Assembly (NCBI RefSeq): GCF_037860775.1
Contig: NZ_JBBEWC010000015.1
Span: forward strand, 60,547-124,546
DNA: 64,000 nt
Reading direction: 5' to 3'
DNA from: Emticicia soli
Lineage (GTDB): Bacteria; Bacteroidota; Bacteroidia; Cytophagales; Spirosomataceae
Both the position numbers and the translations under genes were made by a program. The notes beneath the pieces were generated by a model. That model saw only the letters and a list, made by a program, of their open reading frames with translations, did not search any database and was not told the origin of the DNA. This document shows positions 34,776 to 42,331 of this stretch, piece after piece. The stretch's first letter is position 1; each line of letters starts with the position of its first letter.

Positions 34776-34825
34776 GAAGTTATTTAGGATTATTTCTACT
34801 GAAATTAAAGCTCTAAACAACTTCT
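34775..34825. repeat. 51-base inverted-repeat element beginning at the YcxB-like stop codon
   Basis: AGAAGTTATTTAGG (34775-34788) is inverted at 34812-34825 as TCTAAACAACTTCT (12 of 14 positions). An inner TTTC-TACT-GAAA completes the hairpin. A similar half-sequence, GAAGTTGTTTAGGATTT, occurs at 46846-46862. The ends resemble the 26246-26408 element's AGAAACTGTTTGAG. Confidence 0.55.
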
Positions 34826-34830
34826 AATTA

Positions 34831-34864
34831 AAAAATCCCTCGTACGAAACTGCGAGGGATTTTT
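34831..34864. terminator. Terminator between the YcxB-like and threonine aldolase genes
   Basis: AAAAATCCCTCG pairs exactly with CGAGGGATTTTT around a 10-base loop; it serves the two convergent genes. Confidence 0.9.
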
Positions 34865-34870
34865 GTTTAC

Positions 34871-35893
34871 TTATATTATTTGCTTGATAGTTTTTTCAAA
34901 AGCCGCCAGATGCTCGTCTGAAAAATCATGATGCGTAACAAACCTCACCAGGTGTTTACCAAAAGTTACGCAACCCAGATTCTGCTCTTTAGCCTTTGCA
35001 ACAAACTCAGTTGCCAATATTGAGTCGGGCAATCTGAAAATCACAATATTGGTGTCTATCGGGTATATTTCTTCTACAAATGGTAAGCCTTGTAGCATGA
35101 TGCCAATTTCTCTTGCTCTGGCATGGTCTTCTTTCAAGCGTTCAACATGATTATCAAGAGCATAAATACCTGCAGCAGCCAGAAAACCCGCTTGTCGCCA
35201 ACCGCCACCCATTGCTTTACGGACACGTCGGGCTTTTTTGATAAAATCTTTTTTGCCAATCAACAAAGACCCAACAGGGCAGCCCAAGCCCTTTGATAAA
35301 CAGATGCTTATTGAATCAAACAAATTTCCGTGCGTCAGAGCTGATTCATTGGTTTCTACCAAGGCATTGAAAAGTCTTGCTCCATCTAAATGCAAAGGGA
35401 GTTGGTGCTCGTTGCATACTACCCTTATAGCTTCAATTTCTGCTAAATCATAATAACATCCTCCACCCTTATTCATCGTATTCTCGAGCGATACCAGACT
35501 GGTAATAGGTTGATGAATATCTTCAGGATTATTGATAGCATCGCGTACTTGTTGTGCATTGATGCGGCCTTTGTTGCCCTCTAGTAATTTCAGAGAAGAA
35601 AGCGAGTTAAGCGCAATTCCCCCACCCTCATATAAATATATATGTGAGAGTTTATCGCATATTACTTCGCTACCCGGCGAGGTATGTACCCTGATAGCCA
35701 ATTGGTTTGTCATGGTACCCGAGGCGCAAAAAAGAGCAGCTTCCTTGCCAAACATCGTTGCGGCTTTTTCTTCTAATGCTATTACTGTTGGGTCATCGCC
35801 AAATACATCGTCTCCTACTTCTGCGGTAAACATGGCTTCTTTCATGCCCTGCGTAGGTTTTGTAACGGTATCGCTTCTTAAATCAATAAACAT
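34871..35893 (-). CDS. ltaE: Low-specificity L-threonine aldolase
   Basis: A 340-residue cytosolic PLP enzyme that splits L-threonine or L-allo-threonine into glycine and acetaldehyde. The N-terminal DLRSDTVTKPT and the FGDDPTV loop are family marks. The aspartate contacting PLP is D170 in LHLDGARLFNA and the Schiff-base lysine is K201 in CLSKGLGCPVGS. The length is typical. It is monocistronic; the 272-base divergent region to the next gene holds only promoter-like AT-rich sequence. Confidence 0.93.
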   Translation of the reverse strand: MFIDLRSDTVTKPTQGMKEAMFTAEVGDDVFGDDPTVIALEEKAATMFGKEAALFCASGTMTNQLAIRVHTSPGSEVICDKLSHIYLYEGGGIALNSLSSLKLLEGNKGRINAQQVRDAINNPEDIHQPITSLVSLENTMNKGGGCYYDLAEIEAIRVVCNEHQLPLHLDGARLFNALVETNESALTHGNLFDSISICLSKGLGCPVGSLLIGKKDFIKKARRVRKAMGGGWRQAGFLAAAGIYALDNHVERLKEDHARAREIGIMLQGLPFVEEIYPIDTNIVIFRLPDSILATEFVAKAKEQNLGCVTFGKHLVRFVTHHDFSDEHLAAFEKTIKQII

Positions 35894-36165
35894 GGATAGG
35901 CAAGAGGATTATTTATTTTAAAATCTAAAGATACTGCAATGTAGTATTTTTTAGCTTATTAATAGAAGCTTAAGGGCTGGCAACCCATTAAAATAGATGA
36001 ATACCTAAAATTATGAGCCGCTGTTGTTTGTGGTTATAAATGCCAAAAACTTATCAGTTTTCTGATGTTCGTCGAATATCCAGAAGAATAATATCATTTC
36101 CATTGCAAAAGTCTCAGATTTTGCGAAGTTTTACATTAGTTTAGAAATAATCTATACCTACAACT

Positions 36166-36654
36166 ATGGCAGTTTTCAATTTAACAGTTAATAACAAAAA
36201 AGTAAAAGTGGATGTCGAGCCCGATATGCCGCTTCTTTGGGTGATCCGTGATTTTGCTGGTTTGAAAGGAACCAAATTTGGTTGTGGAATGGCTATGTGT
36301 GGAGCCTGCACCGTTCATCTGAATGGGCAACCTATCCGTTCATGCCAAACCCCCATTTCTACTGTCGCCAAAAATGCTAAAATAACAACAATCGAAGGCA
36401 TAGGCGATGGGCAGCTACATGCTATCCAACAAGCATGGATTGAAGAACAAGTACCTCAATGTGGCTATTGCCAGTCAGGGCAAATCATGTCGGCGGTGGC
36501 TTTATTAAAAACTACGCCGAATCCTACCGACGAAGATATTGATTCGGCCATGAGCGGCAACCTTTGCCGTTGTGGTACCTATGACCGTATCCGTAAAGCT
36601 ATTCACAAAGCAGCCGGTAATGCCAAAAGCAGTGCAAGCCTTGGCGGCAAATAA
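36166..36654 (+). CDS. (2Fe-2S)-binding small subunit of a molybdenum hydroxylase (IorA-like)
   Basis: A 162-residue protein carrying two [2Fe-2S] clusters. The plant-type cluster is bound by C40, C45, C48 and C60 (GTKFGCGMAMCGACTVHL); the second by C99, C102, C134 and C136 (PQCGYCQSGQ and GNLCRCGTYDRI). It delivers electrons from the molybdenum subunit encoded 39 bases downstream. Size and pairing match the alpha subunit of isoquinoline 1-oxidoreductase or related aldehyde dehydrogenases. There is no FAD subunit nearby, so a cytochrome or other acceptor is likely. Confidence 0.92.
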   Translation: MAVFNLTVNNKKVKVDVEPDMPLLWVIRDFAGLKGTKFGCGMAMCGACTVHLNGQPIRSCQTPISTVAKNAKITTIEGIGDGQLHAIQQAWIEEQVPQCGYCQSGQIMSAVALLKTTPNPTDEDIDSAMSGNLCRCGTYDRIRKAIHKAAGNAKSSASLGGK

Positions 36655-36693
36655 CATGATTCATTTACAACGACAAAAACTTTAGAAAATATC

Positions 36694-38844
36694 ATGACTT
36701 CAAGGCGCAATTTCTTAAAAACTACCAGTTTAACCACCTTTGGTTTTGCGTTGGGAGTATCGTCTTTTGCCAAAGATGCAGTACTTAAAAAGATAAGCCC
36801 TGCCATCATAAGTCTCGAAATAAATCCTTTTATCATAATTGATACCGCCGGGAACATCACACTCGTGAATCCACGTCCCGATATGGGTCAGGGTTCAACA
36901 CAAGCGGTGCCATCATTACTTGCCGAAGAACTAGAGGTAAGTCTTGAAAAAGTAAAAATTGTGCAAAGCGATGGTAAAGGTAAATACGGCGACCAAACAT
37001 CTGGCGGAAGTAGTTCAGTAAGAGCACTATGGCAGCCTATCCGAAAAGCAGGTGCAGCAGCCCGTGAAATGCTTATTCAAACTGCTGCTAAACGCTGGAA
37101 CGTTTCGGTGAGCGAATGCTTTGCACAAGATGGCAAAATCTTACTTCGTGGCAGCGACAAAAGTTTTACTTATGGAGAGCTAGCCGACGATGCATCGAAG
37201 CTGGAAATTCCGCAAAACCCTAAATTAAAAGACCCAAAAGATTTTAAGATACTAGGCAAATACAATAAACGTCTTGATGTGCCAGAGCGTGTAACAGGTA
37301 AAGCTGCTTATGGTATTGATGCCGAAGTACCCGGCATGGTATACGCCAGTATTGTGCACTCGCCTATGTTGCACGGCAAAATAGCCTCAATTGATGATGC
37401 TGATACCAAGAAAGTAGCAGGTGTTTTGCAGGTTGTAAGAACCGAGCGCACAATGCCGCACCGTAAGTCAGAAGCTGTAGCCGTAATTGCCACTAATTGG
37501 TGGGCAGCTTTAAAAGGTAAAAAAGCTCTGAAAGTACAATGGGATAATGGCGATTATGAGAAAACACTAAGCTCAGAAAAATATTTTACCGAGCTATATG
37601 AAGCAGCCAAGAAAGAAGGAATTAACTACGAAGAAAAAGGAGATTTTGCGGCAAAATATGCTTCATCTAAACAAAAGATAGAATCTAACTACGAAACACC
37701 TTTCTTGTCTCATGCGCCTATTGAGCCAGTTAATGCCGTTGTACATGTAAAAGACGATGGTACCATAGAAATATGGGCACCTGTACAAGGCCCCGACTGG
37801 ACAATGAGAGACGTGTGTGCATACATGAATGTAAAACCCGAACAGGTTAAGATCAATGTAACATTACTAGGTGGGGCTTTTGGCCGCAAAGCTTACCACG
37901 ATTTCTTGTTGGAAGCCTGCCATTTATCGAAAGAGTTAAAAAAACCTGTGAAGGTAATATGGACTCGTGAAGATGATATGACCCAAGGGCCTTATCGCCC
38001 GGGTATGCTAAGCCACATGCAGGGTTTTGTAGAAAATAATAAAATAACAGGTTTTCATCATCATGCCATTGGGGAGTCTATTGTTGGGCAAGTATTTAAA
38101 GGCTTAAAAGACGATGAGGCCGACCCTTGGTTAACAGGTGAAATAAGCACCGAAAACAGCAATTATCATTTTTCTACTGCCTCAAAAATAAGTTGGACTA
38201 ATGTAAAAACTGATATTCCGGTTGTGTGGTGGCGCTCGGTTTATGCCTCAAACTTTGGCTGGGGGCAAGAATGCTTTATTGATGAACTGGCTCACCTGGC
38301 AGGCAAAGACCCTTTACAGGCGCGTTTAGAGATTTTATCTGATGCCCGCTTCAAAAAAGTATTAGAAACATTAGCCGAAAAAGCCAACTGGAGCGAAAAA
38401 TTACCAGTAGGGCAAGGCAAAGGTCTGGCAGTATTCAAATCGTTCGATAGTATTTCGGCGGCTTGTATTACCGTAAGTAAAAAAGAGAGCGGTGTGAAGA
38501 TTGAAAAAGTGGTATCGGTAATTGATTGCGGCTACTATGTAAACCCTGATAACGTAAAAGCCCAAACCGAGGGTAACATCGTAATGGGGCTAACAGCCGC
38601 TATTAAAGACGGTATTACTTTCACAAACGGTGTTTGCGACCAGACTAACTTTCATCAATTTAACCTGATGCGAATCAATGAAACGCCAAAAATGGAGATT
38701 CATATCATTGATAGCGGAGCTAATCCGGGTGGTGTAGGTGAGCCGGGCTTACCTCCTATTGCGCCTGCGCTGGGCAATGCCATATTTGCAGCAACAGGCA
38801 AGCGTATCCGTAAACTTCCGTTTGATATTAGTAATATTGCATAA
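36694..38844 (+). CDS. Molybdopterin-binding large subunit of a xanthine dehydrogenase-family hydroxylase (IorB-like), Tat-exported
   Basis: A 716-residue protein whose N terminus is a twin-arginine signal (TSRRNFLKTTSLTTFGFALG). Mo cofactor and active-site segments are RPDMGQGSTQAVPSLLAEEL, GGAFGRKAYHDF, VWWRSVYASNFGW and the late GGVGEPGLPPIAPALGNA, in which the Glu of GEPG is the likely catalytic base. The enzyme hydroxylates an aldehyde or N-heterocycle in the periplasm with the upstream 2Fe-2S subunit. The substrate is unknown and no maturation gene (XdhC-like) is nearby. A terminator follows at 38851-38882. Confidence 0.9.
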   Translation: MTSRRNFLKTTSLTTFGFALGVSSFAKDAVLKKISPAIISLEINPFIIIDTAGNITLVNPRPDMGQGSTQAVPSLLAEELEVSLEKVKIVQSDGKGKYGDQTSGGSSSVRALWQPIRKAGAAAREMLIQTAAKRWNVSVSECFAQDGKILLRGSDKSFTYGELADDASKLEIPQNPKLKDPKDFKILGKYNKRLDVPERVTGKAAYGIDAEVPGMVYASIVHSPMLHGKIASIDDADTKKVAGVLQVVRTERTMPHRKSEAVAVIATNWWAALKGKKALKVQWDNGDYEKTLSSEKYFTELYEAAKKEGINYEEKGDFAAKYASSKQKIESNYETPFLSHAPIEPVNAVVHVKDDGTIEIWAPVQGPDWTMRDVCAYMNVKPEQVKINVTLLGGAFGRKAYHDFLLEACHLSKELKKPVKVIWTREDDMTQGPYRPGMLSHMQGFVENNKITGFHHHAIGESIVGQVFKGLKDDEADPWLTGEISTENSNYHFSTASKISWTNVKTDIPVVWWRSVYASNFGWGQECFIDELAHLAGKDPLQARLEILSDARFKKVLETLAEKANWSEKLPVGQGKGLAVFKSFDSISAACITVSKKESGVKIEKVVSVIDCGYYVNPDNVKAQTEGNIVMGLTAAIKDGITFTNGVCDQTNFHQFNLMRINETPKMEIHIIDSGANPGGVGEPGLPPIAPALGNAIFAATGKRIRKLPFDISNIA

Positions 38845-38850
38845 TTTATC

Positions 38851-38882
38851 AAGAAGAGCAGAAGTAAAATTCTGCTCTTCTT
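38851..38882. terminator. Terminator after the molybdenum hydroxylase operon
   Basis: AAGAAGAGCAGAA pairs exactly with TTCTGCTCTTCTT around a 6-base loop. The next gene starts 30 bases later. Confidence 0.85.
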
Positions 38883-38912
38883 CTTTCATCATACCCACCA
38901 AGCATCACGAGT

Positions 38913-39485
38913 ATGTCTGTAAGCTTACTTAACCATATTAAGAGGTTCGTCGACTTAGACCCACAAGAAGAACAGCTCATATCAGCCCATATTCAACACT
39001 TGTCTGTAAAAAAGAAACATTATTTATTAGAAGAAGGGCAAATTTGTAAAGCCAGTTATTTTATAGAAAAAGGCTGTTCAAGAATGTTCTTTGTTAGTGA
39101 TAAAGGCGATGAGCAAACGGTTAATTTTGCATTAGAAAATTGGTGGATAAGCGATTATTCAAGCCTTTTAAGCCAGGCACCGTCAGCCTTTTATATTCAG
39201 GCCATTGAGCAATCTGATGTTATTGTGCTTACCTATCAGGCACAAGAAGCACTATCTAACGAAATCCCTCAGCTCGAACGCTATTTCAGAATCATTCTTC
39301 AAAGAGCCTATGGAGCTTCACAAGTTCGTATCAAACACATTCACAATCTATCAAGAGAAGATATGTATCGAAATTTCCTTGCCTTGCAACCAGAGTTTGT
39401 CAATCGTGTACCTCAATATATGTTAGCTTCTTATCTGGGGTTTACGCCCGAGTATCTGAGCGAAATACGTAAAAAAAAGTTTTGA
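38913..39485 (+). CDS. Crp/Fnr family transcriptional regulator
   Basis: A 190-residue regulator: N-terminal cyclic-nucleotide-binding-type beta barrel (about 20-115, with YFIEKGCSRMFFVSDKGDEQ) and C-terminal helix-turn-helix (VPQYMLASYLGFTPEYLSEI just before the end). The arginine and glutamate typical of cAMP contact in E. coli CRP are not evident, so the ligand is unknown. The next gene, an AhpD-like protein with its own -7 box 79 bases upstream, is a plausible target; such pairs are frequent in Bacteroidota. Confidence 0.88.
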   Translation: MSVSLLNHIKRFVDLDPQEEQLISAHIQHLSVKKKHYLLEEGQICKASYFIEKGCSRMFFVSDKGDEQTVNFALENWWISDYSSLLSQAPSAFYIQAIEQSDVIVLTYQAQEALSNEIPQLERYFRIILQRAYGASQVRIKHIHNLSREDMYRNFLALQPEFVNRVPQYMLASYLGFTPEYLSEIRKKKF

Positions 39486-39532
39486 TTTAGCATTTCTTAA
39501 ACCTGTTTAAGTTTTTTCAGATAGCCCCATCA

Positions 39533-39540
39533 TACCTTTG
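39533..39540 (+). promoter_or_regulatory. -7 promoter element for the AhpD-like gene
   Basis: TACCTTTG matches TAnnTTTG, 23 bases ahead of the start codon; no strong -33 element is visible, which fits regulator-dependent expression. Confidence 0.55.
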
Positions 39541-39563
39541 TACTCATTAAAACACATATAAAA

Positions 39564-39998
39564 ATGAGCACAAGAATCAATATTCAACAAGTTGAACCAG
39601 CAGCTTTTAAGGCTATGTATGCCCTAGAAGGATACTTACAAACTACACAAGTAAGCAAAACACATAAAGATTTAATAAAAATAAAAGCTTCAATGATTAA
39701 TGGGTGTGCTTATTGTATAAATATGCATACCAGAGAGGCCAAGAAAAACGGAGAAACCGAGCAACGCATTTATCTATTGAACGCATGGCGTGAAACTACG
39801 CTTTACACCGAAGAAGAAAGAGCGATATTAGCCTTAACAGAAGAAATAACGCTAATTCAGAACCATGTTTCTGATGAAACCTACAAAAAGGCTGAACAAC
39901 TATTTGGTGCAAATCACTTAGCGCAGATTATCATGGTTATTGTAACCATCAATGCCTGGAACCGCATAGCTATTACTTCTGAATTACCGCTAGATTAA
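39564..39998 (+). CDS. Carboxymuconolactone decarboxylase family protein (AhpD-like alkylhydroperoxidase)
   Basis: A 144-residue all-helical cytosolic protein of the AhpD superfamily. The redox motif is C48-AY-C51 with H55 (MINGCAYCINMHTREAKKNG), as in peroxidase-type members, and the earlier KTHKDLIKIKAS helix is typical. It probably reduces peroxides with a thiol partner. Preceded by a Crp/Fnr-type gene in the same direction and ended by the 40018-40051 terminator. Confidence 0.9.
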   Translation: MSTRINIQQVEPAAFKAMYALEGYLQTTQVSKTHKDLIKIKASMINGCAYCINMHTREAKKNGETEQRIYLLNAWRETTLYTEEERAILALTEEITLIQNHVSDETYKKAEQLFGANHLAQIIMVIVTINAWNRIAITSELPLD

Positions 39999-40017
39999 GA
40001 AGTATAAGTAAGATTAC

Positions 40018-40051
40018 AAAAGTCGTGAGAATAGCTATTCTTACGACTTTT
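40018..40051. terminator. Terminator after the AhpD-like gene
   Basis: AAAAGTCGTGAGAATAG pairs with CTATTCTTACGACTTTT (one G-T wobble) and ends in a T-run. It insulates the fluoride-controlled unit that follows. Confidence 0.9.
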
Positions 40052-40053
40052 CT

Positions 40054-40083
40054 TTTGTAGCTATTAAACAATTATTACTTTTG
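40054..40083 (+). promoter_or_regulatory. Consensus Bacteroidota promoter for the fluoride-responsive transcript
   Basis: TTTG (40054-40057), 18-base spacer, TACTTTTG (40076-40083). This is a full match to the TTTG / TAnnTTTG promoter. Transcription would begin about 7-10 bases later, right at the 5' end of the riboswitch. Confidence 0.75.
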
Positions 40084-40092
40084 CAAAAACAA

Positions 40093-40150
40093 AACAGGAA
40101 ATGGTGTCTTCCTAATTGAACCGCCTTAAAAAAGCTGATGGCGCCTGGTT
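40093..40150 (+). ncRNA. Fluoride riboswitch (crcB motif)
   Basis: The conserved core elements of the fluoride aptamer appear in order: AGGAAATGG, a short TGTCTTCC hairpin strand, GAACCGCC, an A-rich linker, and GCTGATGGCGCCT. P1 forms between CAGG (40095-40098) and CCTG (40144-40147). The same CCTG strand can alternatively pair with CAGG at 40173-40176 (CCTGGTTATAAATGT with ACATTTAATCAGG), a hairpin ending 6 bases before the start codon at 40183. Fluoride binding would stabilise P1 and free the start region, turning expression on. The downstream gene encodes a CLC-F type transporter, the classical target. Confidence 0.9.
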
Positions 40151-40182
40151 ATAAATGTCTCACACATTTAATCAGGACTTGT

Positions 40183-41484
40183 ATGTCGAACAAAAAACAA
40201 TCATCCAGAATACTTCTTAAAATTCGTCTGTTTTTCAGGCACTATCCCGCTATTCCCTATTTGCTTAAATGGCTGTTTATCAGCTCAGTTATAGGCACTT
40301 GCATAGGTATCGCATCCGCTATTTTCTTAATCACTCTCGACTGGGTAGGCAATTTCAGAGAAACACATCTATGGCTCATTGCACTATTGCCTTTAGGTGG
40401 CTTTGCTATTGGTTGGCTTTATATGCGTTTGGGTAAAAGTATAGAAGCAGGCAATAACTTGCTGATAGACACCATTCATCAACCGCAGGAAATTATTCAA
40501 TTTCGAATGGCGCCTTTTATTTACTTAGGCACATTGCTTACACATCTATTGGGTGGCTCTGCCGGACGGGAAGGCACAGCCTTACAAATGGCCGGAGCCA
40601 TTGCCGACCAATTCAGCAAGCCTTTCAGGTTGAATGAAAATGAAAGAAGAGTCTTACTTATAGCTGCCATAGCCGCAGGGTTCGGGTCAGTCTTTGGCAC
40701 TCCCCTAGCCGGTGCTGTTTTTGGTCTAGAATTTTTTCTGATTGGCAGACTCCGTTATGATGCCATTCTTCCGGCTTTTTTATCAGCTATCATTGCCGAT
40801 TTAGTTACTAAACTTTGTGGGGCGCATCATACCGTTTACTATATTACAATAGTACCTGATGTCTCGGCTCTTAGCATTTTGTACGCAATCTTAGCAGGCA
40901 TTGCTGCAGGCGTGTGTGCAGCAACTTTCAGCCGTACTATTCACTATATAGGCAGCTTGTTTAAAAAGTACATCAGCTATCCGCCGCTTCGCCCATTTAT
41001 TGGTGGGCTTATAGTTGCCACAGCTATATGGCTTATTGGTACTACCAAATACATAGGCTTAGGCGTACCCACCATTGTACAAGCATTTAATGAGCCACTA
41101 CCCTCCTATGATTTTGCACTGAAAATGGCATTTACGATTCTGACACTAGCGGCAGGTTTTAAAGGAGGCGAAGTAACACCCTTGTTTTTTATTGGTGCTA
41201 CTTTAGGCAATGCCTTAGCTTATATTATTCCCTTACCAATGGGTTTGCTGACAGGTATGGGCTTTGTGGCTGTATTTGCCGGAGCCACCAATACGCCGCT
41301 AGCTTGTATGCTTATGGGCATAGAATTATTTGGGCACCAAAGTGGTATTTATGTAGCCATAGCCTGCGTAGTGGCTTATCTGACATCAGGCCATACAAGC
41401 ATTTACCAAAAACAGATGATTGGCGAGCCAAAACATAGTAGATTTGCAAACCTAAAAGACAAACGCATAAGCGAGATAAAATAA
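40183..41484 (+). CDS. CLC-type fluoride/proton antiporter (CLC-F clade)
   Basis: A 433-residue CLC-fold membrane transporter. The gating glutamate is E130 in GGSAGREGTALQMAG. The Cl--type GSGIP loop is absent and reads AGNNLLID (89-96), and the later region reads GGEVTPLFFIGATLG instead of the GxFxP form; both are, as I know them, hallmarks of the fluoride-exporting clade. A fluoride riboswitch lies directly upstream, which makes fluoride export the likely function. The frame could start at ATG 40138, but that ATG lies inside the conserved GCTGATGGCGCC of the aptamer, so 40183 is the real start. No Shine-Dalgarno sequence is present. Confidence 0.9.
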   Translation: MSNKKQSSRILLKIRLFFRHYPAIPYLLKWLFISSVIGTCIGIASAIFLITLDWVGNFRETHLWLIALLPLGGFAIGWLYMRLGKSIEAGNNLLIDTIHQPQEIIQFRMAPFIYLGTLLTHLLGGSAGREGTALQMAGAIADQFSKPFRLNENERRVLLIAAIAAGFGSVFGTPLAGAVFGLEFFLIGRLRYDAILPAFLSAIIADLVTKLCGAHHTVYYITIVPDVSALSILYAILAGIAAGVCAATFSRTIHYIGSLFKKYISYPPLRPFIGGLIVATAIWLIGTTKYIGLGVPTIVQAFNEPLPSYDFALKMAFTILTLAAGFKGGEVTPLFFIGATLGNALAYIIPLPMGLLTGMGFVAVFAGATNTPLACMLMGIELFGHQSGIYVAIACVVAYLTSGHTSIYQKQMIGEPKHSRFANLKDKRISEIK

Positions 41485-41511
41485 AAAGTTAAGAATTTTA
41501 AGAGTAGCAAT

Positions 41512-41979
41512 ATGGCATTAGAAATAGAAAGAAAGTATTTGGTACACCACGAACAATGGGATAGTTTTAATAAACCTATGGGGCAACTATATCGCCAAGG
41601 ATATATCCTGAAAGACCCCAATAAAACCATAAGGGTTAGAGTAACCGATACTAATGCTTATCTTACTATTAAAGGTGCTTCGGTAGGTGCAACCCGAACC
41701 GAGTTTGAATATGAGATTCCGAAAGAAGAAGCTATAGAATTGTTAGATAATTTTGCAGTGTCGGAACTATCAAAAATAAGATATAAGATTTTACACACCG
41801 AAAAACTTTGGGAAGTAGATGTATTTCTGGGTGCTAATGAGGGGCTGATTGTTGCGGAAATAGAACTACTGCATGAAGATGAAGCTTTTGAAATACCCGG
41901 ATGGATAAGTGTAGAAGTAACCGGAGATAACAAATACTATAATTCAAACCTATCGGTGAATCCTTTTAAAAACTGGTAA
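41512..41979 (+). CDS. CYTH domain protein (triphosphate tunnel metalloenzyme)
   Basis: A 155-residue cytosolic protein opening with MALEIERKYLV, the ExExK signature (E4, E6, K8) of the triphosphate tunnel fold. Further basic and acidic strands fit, such as TIRVRVTDTNAYLTIKG, ELSKIRYKI, WEVDVFLGANEGLIVAEIEL. Members hydrolyse inorganic triphosphate or thiamine triphosphate or make cAMP; for short stand-alone proteins of this size triphosphatase activity is the usual finding. It lies 27 bases after the fluoride exporter and may share its transcript. The next gene starts one base after its stop. Confidence 0.9.
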   Translation: MALEIERKYLVHHEQWDSFNKPMGQLYRQGYILKDPNKTIRVRVTDTNAYLTIKGASVGATRTEFEYEIPKEEAIELLDNFAVSELSKIRYKILHTEKLWEVDVFLGANEGLIVAEIELLHEDEAFEIPGWISVEVTGDNKYYNSNLSVNPFKNW

Positions 41980-41980
41980 C

Positions 41981-42325
41981 ATGAACGAGAAAAGACCTAT
42001 CAGACAAAACGAGAAAGATTTCATAGCGCACCTGTTGTTACAATTAAATCTGAATCCTGCTGATTATCCTTATGATGAACTTGTAGAAGAATACGAAGGT
42101 GGAAAAATGGGAAGTATCAGCCTTGGTGGCGATGTTGAAGGCTACGCCGGAGACCTGATACAAGTAGAATATACCGATACAGACGGCACTCCGGTGGTTA
42201 TTACCCTAACCAAAGACCATCAGAATCGCCTGCTTGATTTAGATTTCTGGAAAGTTGACTTCTCTAAATTGCTCGAATACCCAACGCCTGATAAAGTAAC
42301 TATCAGGCCTGCAGAGGCAGGATAA
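41981..42325 (+). CDS. Conserved hypothetical protein (possibly DUF6984)
   Basis: A 114-residue soluble acidic protein without signal peptide or membrane span. It begins with a helical segment (NEKDFIAHLLLQLNLNPADY) followed by beta-rich GSISLGGDVEGYAGDLIQVEYTD. I associate it tentatively with DUF6984 but cannot confirm this. It is placed one base after the CYTH gene and is probably translated from the same mRNA. It converges with a GlxA-type regulator (6-base gap). Confidence 0.75.
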   Translation: MNEKRPIRQNEKDFIAHLLLQLNLNPADYPYDELVEEYEGGKMGSISLGGDVEGYAGDLIQVEYTDTDGTPVVITLTKDHQNRLLDLDFWKVDFSKLLEYPTPDKVTIRPAEAG

Positions 42326-42331
42326 CAGGAA

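Noticed and set aside
40138..40182. Upstream ATG giving the CLC transporter 15 extra residues
   Set aside because: This ATG is part of the conserved GCTGATGGCGCC of the fluoride riboswitch; the encoded extension (MAPGYKCLTHLIRTC) has no relation to transporter N termini.
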